NCBI GenBank assembly: GCA_030549495.1
Contig: JAUIRK010000897.1
Location: 331,001 to 395,000, forward strand
Reading direction: 5' to 3'
From: Nectonema munidae
Taxonomy: Eukaryota; Nematomorpha; Nectonematoida; Nectonematidae
DNA length: 64,000 nt
Positions 11,770 through 23,617 of the stretch are shown here, one piece after another. Position 1 is the stretch's first letter; the number at the start of each line of letters is the position of its first letter. The translations under genes and the position numbers were made by a program. The notes under the pieces were generated by a model. That model saw only the letters and a program-made list of their open reading frames with translations. It was not told the DNA's origin and searched no databases.

Positions 11770-12500
11770 AAAAGGACAAGTAAAGCAGCCAAACAAAGTC
11801 ATTTTTTCTATGAAATCTAATTATCAGAATCACTTTGAGCAATGCTCAATCTCCTTAAATTCTACACCCACATATGCTACAGCATTGAAAAACTATAAAA
11901 TTTTAAAGAAGGAAAATACTTTATATATTAAATCAGACACTTTAAAAATGGAGGAATTGACTGACATAACAACTTGAATCCTTAGATATGTGTTACATTT
12001 GTATCCAACAAACAGTCTAAAAAAGCTCTTATAATTTGTTTTCCAGAAAGACCGTACGAACTAAAGTTTTATTGCACAAAGTTCCTTTTGCTATTTCAAA
12101 TGAGATCTCCAATGACTCAATAACTAGTTTGAATTTAATCAAGAATGGGATCTTGAAAGAACTAGTTGATCAAGGTAAAACTTTCAAAAAATATTTTCTA
12201 AAGAAATTTAAAATGGGAAAAAAATATTGTTCTCAAGGTAACACCTGAAATTTTTTCATATCTCCATGACCGTGATTTTTCCTTCTTTTTTAAAATGGAA
12301 GAAATTAGATGTAAACTTTTTTCTCAGATATATGATGTGGAAACTGTTTAATCTTTTTATTGCATACTGCTTCCAATTGTAAAAAAGAAACAGTATGTAA
12401 GTACTGTTCATCTCCACGCAAATCTGATACGTATTTCGTTAAAGATACCCCCTCTAAATACAAGTGTTTTACCTGTAAAAATAAGGAGAAGAATCTTTAA
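11770..12500 (+). pseudogene. LINE ORF1 fragment with zinc knuckles
   Basis: Plus-strand frames give KVLLHKVPFAISNEISNDS, then VLKVTPEIFSYLHDRDFSFF, matching the 'lKv.pe.r.yL' segment before the zinc knuckles of Jockey/CR1-like ORF1 proteins. Then comes HTASNCKKETVCKYCSSPRK and CFTCKN near 12370-12500. That Cys/His spacing parallels the ORF1 of the LINE at 60-64 kb (GHTTSQCKNESLCSFC). It needs several frame changes and is a fossil copy. Confidence 0.55.
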
Positions 12501-12520
12501 TTTATTCTGCAATGGATATT

Positions 12521-14345
12521 ACCGTAAAGTCCAGCGTATAAGACCCTCTCCCTCTTAAATTACAAAGCAAAAATCTGGATTCATCCTTGCCGTATAAGAC
12601 CCCCTTCCCCCATTTAAAATATACAAACGTGGAGAGGAAAAATCTATTGGTAGTTGTTTACTCAAGAGAAAAATATTTTGCGTATAAATATAATAAAAAG
12701 ACTAGCTAGGTAATAAAATAGATTCGTCAAAACAACAAAAAGTTTATAATTAAAAATTTTATTAATCAAGTCCAGCAAAATCACTTTTCTCAAAGTCTAA
12801 TTCATTTACGAGCTCTTCATCTACCTCGGTTAAAATGCCATTATATGGACCCTCTTCATCCGACAGTGCAACATTAATTTCGTAGATATCGTCATTTTCC
12901 CAAATGAGAGTGTCCTCGGTGCCATCCATTGTATTCGAAATACTGCATTTCTTGAAAGAATCATTGAACGTTCTAAATTATTCCAAGCGTTTTCAACAAA
13001 TTCACAAAGAGTATAAAGTGGTGGAGGACGCAGTGGTTAGTCCAAGGGGCGGGCCTCATGTGCCTAGCCCCCCCCCCCCCCCTCCTATGAAAAATGGCTT
13101 CGAAAATTACCCTTACTAATGTATACCCTTACATGTATAAAAAATAAATTTTTGCAATTTATTCATGGCAAAATAATGTTAAAAATATGAAAACATAGGT
13201 AATTTGTGATTCTAAAAGACATAATACAGTTGTCATATTCTCTGAAGACTTGTAGCAAAATTGCAAAAAAATTTAAATAGATTTCGGCCTCACCTATAAG
13301 AAATTTCTCGATCCGCCACTGGGAGGACGCATATTTTCGGATGTTATGAATGATTTTTCCGCACTGGTAAACCATTCATTCCACTGCTCTCCCATATGAT
13401 CTTTAAAGGGCTTATATAAACACACGTCTAGAGGTTGCAAAACAGACGTCAATCCGCCAGGAATAATAGCCAAGTCAGTTCTATTTGTCGCTAAATTTTT
13501 AGCGTCAGTACACAAATGGCGCTTAAACTTATCCCATACTAATAAGCTACGGGGATTTTTAAAAGTATTTGGTCTTCTATTCCAAACATTTTTAATCCAT
13601 AGCTTGATTCTCTCTTCATCCCTCTATCCTTTAGCATTAACATGGACAAAAACTCTTTTGGGAAAAGAAAGTTTCGGCATCTACTTTCGCATGAAAATGA
13701 CGATAGGTTGCAATTTCCTACCATCTGCCATGCAAGCTAATACAACAGTAAATCGAGTTTTCTCGTGGCCTATATAGTTTTCAGAAGAATGGTTTTTTCA
13801 CCTTTTGAAGATACAGTTCGATTTCCAACCATATCAAAATACATCAGTGTTTCATCCATGTTTCTGATGTTTGAGAGTAGGTAGTATTATGCTTTTTGCG
13901 TTGATTTATTACAAATCTTTGGAAATTGAAAATTTTGCTTTCGAGTTCCTCTAGCAGCTTTTTTGCAATTTTAGTTTTTCGCCTAATTACAAAGTCATTT
14001 CTTTTCATGAATCGATAACACCATGATTTAGTAGCTTTAAATCCTTTTGCTTTATCCTGATTTGATTTTGCCCATGGAAGCGCAAAGATGCGAATTTGGT
14101 TCTGTGTGATTACATAGCCATTCTGACGACTCTCTCGTATCGTATTTGAGAAATTTTCTTCCAAAATAGGCCAATGAGCTATGCCGCTTCTAAATACGCA
14201 TTTTTTGCAAGGTAATTCTTTTATAATTTCTTTTTTCTTCCAATCTCTTACCATTTTGATGGTAATATCGAATTTTCTTGGCCTAGCATGAATTGTATTT
14301 TCCTTCAAATGAAATAATGTCATGTGACATTTTAATTTAATTCAG
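12521..14345 (-). mobile_element. pogo/Tigger transposon (CENP-B-like DDE transposase), broken, with nested MITE
   Basis: On the minus strand 14323-13844 encodes the N-terminal DNA-binding half (RKFDITIKMVRDWKKKE; NGYVITQNQIRIFALPWA; KSWCYRFMKRNDFVIRRKTK). The segments at 13760-13330 encode the DDE part (ADG-type core region; TDLAIIPGGLTSVLQPLDV; KPFKDHMGEQWNEW). The C-terminus resumes at about 13000-12770 after a nested MITE: ISNTMDGTEDTLIWENDD, then an acidic tail and a stop. The left end has two direct GTATAAGACC motifs (about 12538 and 12590), usual in subterminal regions of such elements. Exact outer boundaries are uncertain. Frame breaks make it inactive. Confidence 0.8.
13023..13329. 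mobile_element. hAT-type MITE nested in the pogo element, TSD ggaggacg
   Basis: A 291-bp insert (13031-13321) starts CAGTGGTTAGTCC and ends with the inverse of CAGTGGCGGATCG. It is flanked by identical 8-mers GGAGGACG at 13023-13030 and 13322-13329. Removing insert plus one 8-mer joins the two halves of the pogo transposase C-terminus. It contains a run of 15 C (13068-13082). Confidence 0.85.
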
Positions 14346-14396
14346 ATTATTTTATCAAGTAATGATTTTCTTCCTCCTCGTATAAATATAAATCAT

Positions 14397-14666
14397 CTAA
14401 ATATTTGAGAGCCACTGATTTACAGTAAAACCTGTCAACAACGGTTCCTCTCACTAACGACTTTCTTTTGAGCAACGACCAAAACTTTAGCTAAAGAAAA
14501 ACTTCTCTTAATTTAAACATACTTTTTCACTGTATTATGCGACCCTGATCACTGCAACATACGACCATAAATTCACTTTTTTTAAAAAAATTTACCTTTG
14601 AAGAGCGACTTTCTGTGTTGGTAAAAATTTTACTACATTATAAATCGGTGGCTCTCAAATATTTAG
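14397..14666. mobile_element. pogo-type MITE inserted in the centre of a 52-bp palindrome
   Basis: The outer arms 14397-14422 and 14641-14666 are inverted copies with one mismatch (ctaaatatttgagagccac). Between them lies about 216 bp starting CAGTAAAACCTGTCAACAAC, a pogo/Tigger-style terminus after TA, and ending in a diverged inverse (GTAGTAAAATTTTTACC) before TA. The simplest reading is a TA-targeting MITE inserted exactly at the tip of an older palindrome. Confidence 0.6.
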
Positions 14667-14699
14667 AAACTTTTTCTATAACATAACATAATTTTATTA

Positions 14700-14965
14700 A
14701 CGAAAAAGGAGGCATAAAACCCTATAAAAATATTCGCATGTTCTTGAAAATATTTAAAGACGGAGAATTAACAACGAAATCAGGCAAAGAATTCCAATCA
14801 TTTATCATACGTTGTGAAAAAAATCTTTTGAAAAATGACTTTTTGCAATTGATTTCACAATTGTAAATATAATCATTCTGGAATGTTATAGAAAATTTAG
14901 TATATTTTTGAGGTAGTGAGCAGTGAAAATTTTAGATTTTTTAGAATTGGAGGTAAAGGGCAGAG
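14700..14965 (-). pseudogene. LINE 3' coding fragment
   Basis: The minus strand reads FFSQRMINDWNSLPDFVVNS, then PSLNIFKNM, around 14820-14730. This is the conserved last segment of many CR1/Jockey-like reverse transcriptase ORFs ('FS.RvvndWNsLP..vV.a.s.n.Fk..LD'). The upstream part is short and frame-broken. Confidence 0.65.
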
Positions 14966-17637
14966 CATGTGGTAAAAATTTTTTAAGAAATCTCATAAAT
15001 CAGATTAACAATTTACCTAATCATTTTGTTATTTATAGGTTTATTTGTTTTTTTATTTTTTTTAATTATCGTAAAAGACCATATACTTTTGAGTAAATCC
15101 TTCACGTTTTAAAACTACAAAGTTTTTAATATATTTGATCTCTTAAATCTAAATAAATTTTGAAAAAATTAAAGAACTAGTTATGGTTGAATACTGAGAA
15201 AATTATCAAGAAATCTATTGACTTAACATTAAATACAAAAATTCAGTTTAACATAAATTATCCAAACTAAAATAATTGTAAATAAATCATAGAAGCCACC
15301 AATAATATGATCCAATTTCTGGAGTTATGATTAAAGAAAAAAGCTAGATGGATTGCAAAAGAAAAAGGTTCATCAGATTTTAAAGCTTCTAACGGGTTGC
15401 TGGAATGTTTCTTGAAAAGAAAAGATATTAGACTAGTAAATTTATACGGAGAGTCATCTTCTGTCGATCAAAATATTGTGAATGATTTGTTCAATCGAGT
15501 TGATTCAATATGGGAAGGCTATGATATAAAAAACTTTTTTAACGCCGATGAAACAGGGCTGTTTTACAAAGTTTTACCTTCTAGATCAGTGTTTCCCAAA
15601 GTGGGCGGTAGCGCCCCCTAGGGGGCGTTATCAAGACAAAAGGAGGCGTCAAATGTTTTTTTCGAGATAGTGGGCGTTAGAGTCGTGCAAAGGGGGGCTG
15701 TAGAATTTTCCATATAATTATTTTTAAGCTCACGAGATCATTGAAACTCGTGATAACTTGGAATAATACATTCAACATGTGTAAATAGAAGAGCTTTCAC
15801 AAAAGCTTATGTATGATGTGTACTTCTCTCCACATCTTTCTGATATTTTTCTCTGACCTCTTTATTCGCCTCACGTGGACATAGCTTGCACATTATTCAC
15901 AGATACAGACGTCAAAGCAAATTATTCATGAACGGCATTACTCTTTTAAAAGCTAAAATAAAGTATTTTCTGTATGATTGATGTTAAAAAACGTGATTCA
16001 AATCATTAAAGAACAACCGCGTTTGAGCTCTAATCTTCATCATTTTTTACTTCTTTTGTATTAATCTATTTGCTTTATTCTTTATAACTTTGTTTTTCTC
16101 ATTTTGAAATTAGCAGAAACTTCAAATAAAAAGTGTCGACAGTATAACGTTGAGTATCTTAAGTTTGGGTTTATTCCATTTTTTAAAATTGAACAACAGC
16201 CGATGTGTCTCCTTTGAGAAAAGGTATTTTCAAATGAAGCAATGAAACCATCCAGGCTTTCCGACCATTTGACCAAAATGCATTCAAACAAAATGAAAAA
16301 ATTTCATATTTCAAAAACTTCTTGATAAATTTAATAACCGGAATCGAATTTCATCGTTTATCACAAAGCAATCACAAAAGTGTGATGATGGGCTTGTTTG
16401 TTCATACAATATTTCAAAATTGATTACTAAATCAGGGAAACCTCACTCAATTGGAGAACAACTTATTTTACCAGCTATAGAAGAAGTTCTCAGTACTGTA
16501 GTGCATCATTCTTTTCCCAAAACTATTTTGAATTTAATTTCACTTAGTAATAATTCAGTACAAAGAAGAATTGATGAGATGTCGTGCAATATTGAATAAA
16601 CTTTATATGAGACGCTCAAAAGTCAACAATTGAGTTTGCAATTGGACGAATCTACTCTTCCAAGTAATGAAGCATTACTTTTGGAATAATTTTGATCCGT
16701 TTCATTAATGATGGAAAAGTTTCACAAGTTTTTTTTGCTGATGAACTTGAAACTGACACTAAAGACGAATCAATTTTCAATAAAGTTTATGCGTTTTTCT
16801 AATAGAAGGAAATGATACTCCAGCCTTAATGGGAAGACAAAGGTTTCATTACTTTATTAAAAAAACATGCTCCCAATTGTGTCACGGTTCACTGTGTTAT
16901 TCATCACCAGCACTTAGTTGCAAAAAATTTGAATGAACGTCTTCATAAATCTCTCGATAGCATTATATGAGCAGTGAACAAAATAAAATTAATAAAAATA
17001 TAATATTGAAACAAAATGCTTCAGTTGCTAAAAATGTAATTAATCTATTTATAACAGCTGTCAGAATTTTATTTGTGGACAAAAATATTCAAAAAAACAC
17101 AATGATTTTCTTTTCTCGTATAATTTGATTTATGCTAGTTTAAATAATTTTTTAATGATTTTGTGTTTTTAGACTTAAATAATTTTATAAAAAGTGATTA
17201 AATTAACATTTTTGTATACATATGATTCTTTACAATATGTAAAAAACACAAGTGCTACCAAATCACCCTATTAGGGTTAGCTACTTAAACGTTGTCTTTT
17301 GCTGCTTATAAAAACTTAAAAATATCAAAAAAACTCTCGTTCTTTATGCCTCCTATTATTTTGAAATTAATCTGAGAACAGACGTTTCCATTTTAAAATA
17401 GTGAAAATTGCTTTATTAGTTTATTTTGTTTGCTTTCTCTCTTATGTTAATTATGTAGCAAATTTTTCAATTTTGAGTAAAAGGTAAGGTACATCGGGTG
17501 TGTTTTCATTGACAAGGCACTGATGTACCGCTTATGTCAAACTATAAACAAATTCGTATCGATGAACAATCGAATCCAGAGGCTTCCGTGCTTAGTTCAT
17601 CATCTCAACCAACCTGTCATGCCACCCATAGAGTATG

Positions 17638-17865
17638 TTGTAGGGCAGCCTTTTTCAAACTTTTTTTACTGCGACCCATAGGAAGAACCACGGTTTGCAT
17701 CGCAAGCCATAATACTTAGGTGTAATATGACAAACTCTGTTCACTAGGTTCATTTATTCAGCATCGACTATTTATATGTCCTTTCTTTTTTGTCATGACT
17801 AATTTATTTTTCACGCGACCCACTGAAGGGTCGGGACCCACAGTTTGAAAAACGCTGCTGTAGGG
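17638..17865. mobile_element. hAT-type MITE nested in the hAT, TSD (t/c)tgtaggg
   Basis: A 212-bp element (17646-17857) begins CAGCCTTTTTCAAACTTTTT and ends with the inverse of CAGCGTTTTTCAAACTGTGG. The flanking 8-mers ttgtaggg and ctgtaggg differ at one base. Confidence 0.8.
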
Positions 17866-18359
17866 GATACGTCAAATTGGTTTTCAAAAAACTTAAGTTA
17901 TGCTGAAAATTTTTTTAATTTTTGTTGAAGCTCTATAACTTTTTCTGATAGACTTTTTTTTCCTTAAAAGTTAATATAAAAGTCAAATCATTGCAAAATG
18001 TTAAAAGTTATTTTACTTTTTGTAGATTTTTGTAGCTTGCATCAATTTAGCTTTTAAACTATTTTTGAATGATACTGAGAAAAATGAAATAATCCAATCT
18101 TAATTTATTGTTTTATTTTTCTTTGCACAATTATAACTTCATTTTATACCCTTGCCCCTGAATCAATCAAATTTTTTCATATAAACATCGCAGGGTGTCT
18201 AGTAGACTCTTTGCCTTGAGACTACATTCACTCATATAAAACTATCCAACATTCAGTTATTTGTTTTCAGTTGTTTTCTCTATGAATCAAATATCCTTTC
18301 ATCAAATCCTGTAATGTGCCTGGCAGACTACTTCATTTTCAAATGAAAAGCCTATTCCA

Positions 18360-18642
18360 CCCCCCCCCCCCTCCCCAACAATTTTGGATTTTTTTAAACT
18401 AGTGTATATTCTGCAAATTTAATTCAAATATTTTTGCTGGAAGTATAGTATTTAAATTCAAAAAATTTGTAAAAAAAATATAAAGTAGTCTTATTTATGA
18501 CTTTAGGTATGCGCTGAATACACTCTATTTTAAAGGATTGCTTGAATATTTGGTCTCCCGTGGTATTTCCAGACCACTAATTTTGAAAATTGCAACAAAA
18601 AAATTTCGCCCCCAATAATTTCGAGCATGTGCGCCCCTGGTT
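18360..18642. repeat. C-rich hAT-like MITE piece inside the hAT
   Basis: A run of C with an interrupting T starts at about 18360. The right boundary at 18642 (gtgcgcccctg) is the inverse of the CAGGGGCGCAC terminus also seen at 3258. The left end is not resolved. Confidence 0.4.
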
Positions 18643-20723
18643 TGATTGTCCTACAATAGATGATCTCCTTGTTTATTGTGAGCATTGGACCTTTCTACAC
18701 AAAAACATGACATTTAAATATCATGATCTTATTAATGTGACAATACCTGACTGGCTCCTCAATACATTTCTTTATGATACAACAGATGAAACTAATTGTG
18801 AAACGCAAGAAGAATTGTTTCTCTTAAAAAAGACTTCAAGTTTAAGCTTCTCTTCAAACAATCCTATCAAACCTTTTGGATTCAACCTTGCATTCCTGTA
18901 AATTTCTGAAATTATGGGAAAAAAATAAGATTTTTTTCATTTCTTTTCGTACTACGTATATGGCTGAACGCAGTTTCAGTGTTAAAATAACACAGCTTCT
19001 CAGCAAAAAATCGTTTGCAAATCGCAAACAGAGGCGACTTAAGACTCCTTCTCAGCAGCATAGAACCAAATACATCAACAAACATATATTTAACTTTTTA
19101 AATAAATAAAATGAAAATATTTTTATGTATTTGTTTATCAATTGGCGTTAGAAAAGTTTTTGAAACTTTGGTGGGCGTTGATCTTAAAAAGTTTGGGAAA
19201 CACTGTTCTAGATCCATGGTTTTGAAAAAATGAAAATATAAAAATGGTAAAAAATCAAAGCTGCGTCTAACAATTTTTTTTATGTTGTAGTACTTCTTGT
19301 GAAAAGTTAAACCCTCTATTATAGGCTGTAGTGAAAAACCTCGTTACTTGAAAAACATCTCTCTCTCTTAAATTTGGGAGTGAGTTACTACTCTTCAAAA
19401 CATCCTGGATGACTGGTTTAATTTTTTCAAATTTCCTCCAAACAGTTAATAATCAAATGATCAAACAGAAGCGATCAATTTTGTTGTTAGTAGACAACGT
19501 GACAGCTCATAGAAGTATTGTGCTCTCTAACATCAAAGTATTTTTCTTACCTCCAAATACAAGAGCATCTACGCAAACATTGGACATTGCATCATCAAAA
19601 AATTTAATCATTCTATAGAAAAGAACTTCTCAAGCAGGTAATTATGAGAATTGATGAAATGAAAATCCATTTGATGCTTTAAAGAAAATTAATCTACTGA
19701 ATGTTTTTATTTGGAAGAAAGCTTGGGATTCTTTAGAGAATTCTACAATTAGCAACTGTTTCTAAAAGTGTAGATTTAAAGTTTCAATCTATCAAAATGT
19801 TGATGAGCACGTTTCAATTGCCAGGGAGTGTTATGTTTTGCTTGAACAAGTTAATTGGGAAGAGTTCATTCATTCTGATAAAGATTTTGAAACTTGTCCA
19901 GATGAAGAAGATGCTTTCTGTTGTTCAGCAGTTGAGGCAGATATAGATGATGATGATATTGATAATGAAAATACAATGACTTATGACGAGACTTCTTTTG
20001 AAAAGTCAAGGTAAATGATGTCATTTCAAGCATCTTTTACAGAGATTCTCAATTCTAATCGAGCTAAGTATCAAAAAAGCCCCTAACCAATAATAGACTA
20101 ATGAAAAAAATCGTTAAAAATAAAAGATAATAAATTAGGTTCTCTAATTTTAAAGAATTTAAAAATTATACAGAATATTTTTGAAAATTAATATTTTAAA
20201 TGAAAATATATTTTTTTACAAATTTAAATAGAAAATATTTTATAAATTAGTTCGCATAGACATTATTGCCACTATCGAGGTAAAAAAAATGGAAGACAAA
20301 TCCATAAATTTGACTTTTTTTTAATAAAATATAATGTTTTTTTTAATATATATAACTCGATTTGATTTTTATCAGAACTAGAGACTCGAGTTTTATATGT
20401 AAGTAAATTTTCACTTTACTTTCTTATTTTTCACCTATCCCCTTGTTCGTATTTTTGAATTGAAGTAAATTTGTTCAAAGATACTAAAGTGCTATGTAAG
20501 ACTAAACATTTTTACTAAAAGTGACTCAAAGATTTTAAACAAAAAATTGATATTTATAGATTTTTTTCATAATAATGGAATTGCCTTTTAATTGGATATT
20601 TTTCGATATGTATATTTTAAATTACAGCTGCGGAGTGTGAGGGAAAGTATTGGAATTCCACTCCAACTCTGCAACATTGGTTACAACTATAAAAAATACA
20701 AAAATTAACCGTTCAAGTCGACT

Positions 20724-20922
20724 TTAACCCATTTAAGACCAAGCAAAGCAGAAGACTAGTAATTCCTATTTAATTCCATTTAAAGTAGGAATTCGTCTGC
20801 GTTCCCTTTGGTAACATTGGTCGTAAATGGGTTAAGAAATATGATCGTCTACGTTTATAAATTCCTTTTATTAATAATCGTCTGCTTTACATTCGATATC
20901 GTTTGATTGTTATGGGGTGAAT
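20724..20922. mobile_element. TTAA-bounded MITE pair sharing one TTAA, copy b
   Basis: The first unit, 20724-20835, begins TTAACCCATTTAAGACC and ends with the inverse of TTAACCCATTTACGACC. The second unit appears to start at the same TTAA (20832-20835), contains ATCGTCTACG and ATCGTCTGCTTT, and ends ATGGGGTGAA at about 20922. The second terminus is degraded, so the pair reading is less sure than the first unit. Confidence 0.6.
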
Positions 20923-22755
20923 AAATTTTTGCACGTATATTTTTTGTACAGGCTAGATTTGGAGTCGATTATGATTGTAATCTGAACCACAAAAATTCCC
21001 AAAATTGTAATCATCATCATTTTTTAAAAATCCGAAATTAAAATTAGACCTAGAGAACCGCAAAAATCAGATTCTCAGTAATTGTAGCGCTGGAAACTTC
21101 GCTTGTATACAGCAGACGAATGAACACAGTTTTGTGATCCAGGCAACACAATTAGATCACAATTCGCTTAAAGGGTAGAAACCAGCAGTAGAGAAAGATT
21201 TTTTCACTCATACAGCTAGAAGTCACGCATATCTGCCTCTTAGTGTTTATTTTCTTAAATCTTTGATAGATGATGTCCAGTAAGCTACTGGAAACGAAAG
21301 TATTCCCACAGGTAGCTAAACTCCCTTGTAAGTATATACAAATATGTTTTTATAATCAGAAACAGAAATAATATCGTATTTTGAGAATCAGAATCAAGAT
21401 TATAATTAAGAAATTTGGGGAATTGGAATCAGAATCATTATCTAGAAGCGACCCAATCTAAAATGCAAGGAGCAACCCACATTCAACTAATGAGACCCAA
21501 AATGTCGAAACCTCATTTGCTATGATCCTATATATCTTATATTTATGTTAGTGATAAGACGATTTATTGGGAATCGTGCTTTTTCCAAGTACCAAAATCT
21601 TATCTTGAAAATTTACTGTTCTTTTTATTTCATATAATCCTATTTTTCGTAATGAACAGGGTTTCTTAAAGTTTGAATAAATATGCCTGAGAGCTTTAAA
21701 ATCTAAATTGTTTCAATCTTTATTTTTTATATATGCATTTAAAATTTTTATGGTTAGGATAATGTTTAAAAATGAAATATTAGTTGTAAACATTAGATTG
21801 GGCTTATCTTCAAAGGTAAGGTAAAACAAAAGCAAACTGTTTGAATATCTGAATTATAGAAAATCTTTTTTTTTAATTAAATTTTTAAAACTTAAAGTGG
21901 ATTTATTAAATGGAGTGTCAAGATTTTGGTATCGTCCATCATTAATTTTTGAATGACATTACATTAGAAAATATTTTTTTAGAATCGAAAAATCGATTGT
22001 TTAATAATTGAATTTTAATTTACTAGAGATTTCATGTTATAGTTTTTTTGTAATATGGGTTGAAAATTAAACTGTCATTTTAGTTGTACAGACGCATTTT
22101 TACTCGTATTTTAATGAAATTGGGTGTGGTATATTTGAAAACCTTAACTTTAAACATAAAATTAATTTTATGGAAAATAAAAAACTGGTATTCAATATTC
22201 ATATTGGAATCTAATAAAATTTTGAGAAAGAAATTTCCGTTTTCAGAAAGTTATTCCGAATTAAAAGAAGGTCTCCTGATACGACTTTCAGGTCAGATTT
22301 AACTTCACTGAAAAATCTGTGATTGTATTTATTTGCGATGTATAAATGGAATAAACTACTTAAAACATCTTATAAGTTTAAAATGGCATGGTATCTAAAA
22401 AGTCGTTTTACTCACACTATTTAAGTGCATATATTATATTGTTTTAAAAGAATACAACTTTATTTGACGAATAACCCTCCAGTACTATTTCACCCCTTTC
22501 TGTCGAAATATGGATTTTAATGCAGATTTTAAAGATAAGGTTACTATATTTCAAGTATATATTAATATTTACAATTCATTTCATACAAAAATTTAATAAT
22601 AAAAATAAAAAACTGAAATCAAAATGCTCTCTCAAAAAATGAAGGAAAAAGTCATTAATTTTATTAAAATAAATTTCTGTCTATGTAATTTAGTTAAAAA
22701 AATTTAATTTTGTATTTACTAGCATTTTGTTAAAAAAACGTTAGCATTCTTTATT
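20923..22755. other. Intergenic stretch, no gene seen
   Basis: AT-rich. Around 20960-21060 and 21340-21450 there are loosely inverted, Glu/Asn-codon-like repeats (agaatcagaatc; gtaatctgaacc) that may be ends of an old non-autonomous element. Nothing else was recognised. Confidence 0.35.
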
Positions 22756-22845
22756 TTAATTCCATTTAAAGTAGGAATTCATCTGCGTTCCCTTTGGGAA
22801 CATTGGTCGTAAATGGGTTAAGAAATATGATCGTCTACGTCAAAA
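22756..22845. repeat. Truncated TTAA-type element, copy c
   Basis: Positions 22756-22821 repeat, almost base for base, the right half of copy b (attccatttaaagtaggaat through aaatgggttaa). The match continues past the TTAA through gaaatatgatcgtctacgt. Copies b and c therefore share the junction between two units, not just one MITE. Confidence 0.7.
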
Positions 22846-22853
22846 ATTCTAAC

Positions 22854-22946
22854 ATTTTTAATTTACATAGCTTTTTGCTACACAAAAAACTGTCTAACAA
22901 GCGTCCATAATTAGGTATCATTTACCCTATACAAGTCTTCTCAAAT
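22854..22946. repeat. 93-bp direct repeat, left copy
   Basis: Identical over 93 bp to 25161-25253 (begins atttttaatttacatagc, ends caagtcttctcaaat). It lies 672 bp upstream of the DPH7 start codon. Confidence 0.9.
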
Positions 22947-23617
22947 ATAATCCCTTATAGAAATAATGTCACATTTTCTTCCGTATAAAAGTAATGGAAT
23001 AAATTTATCAATAAATAAGAAATATAATTCCTATTGAATTAAATATATTCTTCTTAGTGTTGATTGGATTTTAAAAAAAATGTTATTCTCATAAATCGGA
23101 AATAAAGGAAAAAATTAAAATCTATTTACAAGTATGAAATTCAATTCATTCAAATTTTTAATCCAATGTTTGGAGAAAAAGACATTGTTCGGATACGCGA
23201 AAATCAAGATACTTCAGGTTTCGATATTCGAAGTTTCACTGTATGTACTTTTAAATTTATTTTTAATTATACTAATCCACTTATTTTCATTATCTCATAA
23301 AACTTTTAATACATATTTAATGGAAATACGTGAGGACGGACGTGGTGAGAAAATTATTGATGTATGACTTGCCCATTTTTTATAATATTTCTTTCATTCT
23401 TTTTTATTCTTCTATATGCATATGTATCTGATACACAAAATTTTTATTCGTTATGTATTCAACAATATACGTTTTTATTCTGTAAAATTAGCTTGCAAAC
23501 TTGAAATATTTTTAAATTGACAAAAAATGATTATCATCTTAATCATCTCTATGCCTTACTTTTTATCGTGATATCATTTCTTTTATATCATCTCCATTTT
23601 TTAAAGGGAAGGAAGCT

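Larger units (their letters stand above)
15579..19213 (+). mobile_element. hAT transposon (ZBED5/FAM200-like transposase), TSD ttctagat
   Basis: It runs 15587-19205 (3619 bp), bounded by CAGTGTTTCCCAAAGTGGGC and its inverse (aaagtttgggaaacactg). The identical 8-mers TTCTAGAT lie at 15579-15586 and 19206-19213. Transposase pieces on the plus strand are KKCRQYNVEYLKFGFIPFF and CLLCEKVFSNEAMKPSRLSD (zinc finger, 16120-16290). Next is SLSNNSVQRRIDEMSCNIE (about 16540-16600), then the catalytic region SLQLDEST (about 16630). A C-terminal dimerisation block with TTYMAERSFSV lies near 18945-18990. Many frame breaks are present. Two younger inserts lie inside: a MITE at 17646-17857 and a C-rich hAT-like end near 18360-18642. 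Confidence 0.85.
15300..20100 (+). mobile_element. Tigger transposon split by a 3.6-kb hAT
   Basis: The left part (15333-15586) encodes LLECFLKRKDIRLVNLYGES and the catalytic-core start IKNFFNADETGLFYKVLP. The right part (19214-20080) gives LDDWF and KQKRSILLLVDNVTAHRSIV, the second catalytic block with its 'vDN..aH'. Then come KVFFLPPNTRA, a weak 'qPlD'-type region and an acidic C-terminus (EADIDDDDIDNENTMTYDE). The hAT at 15587-19205 interrupts it inside the DDE domain. Stops and frame changes in the right part make it inactive even without the insertion. Its own termini were not identified with certainty. Confidence 0.75.

Noticed and set aside
23134-23367. 77-codon frame upstream of DPH7 as an additional exon
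   Set aside because: Composition is AT-driven (Leu/Ile/Phe-rich), there is no match to the DPH7 N-terminus, and the DPH7 frame starts well at 23618.
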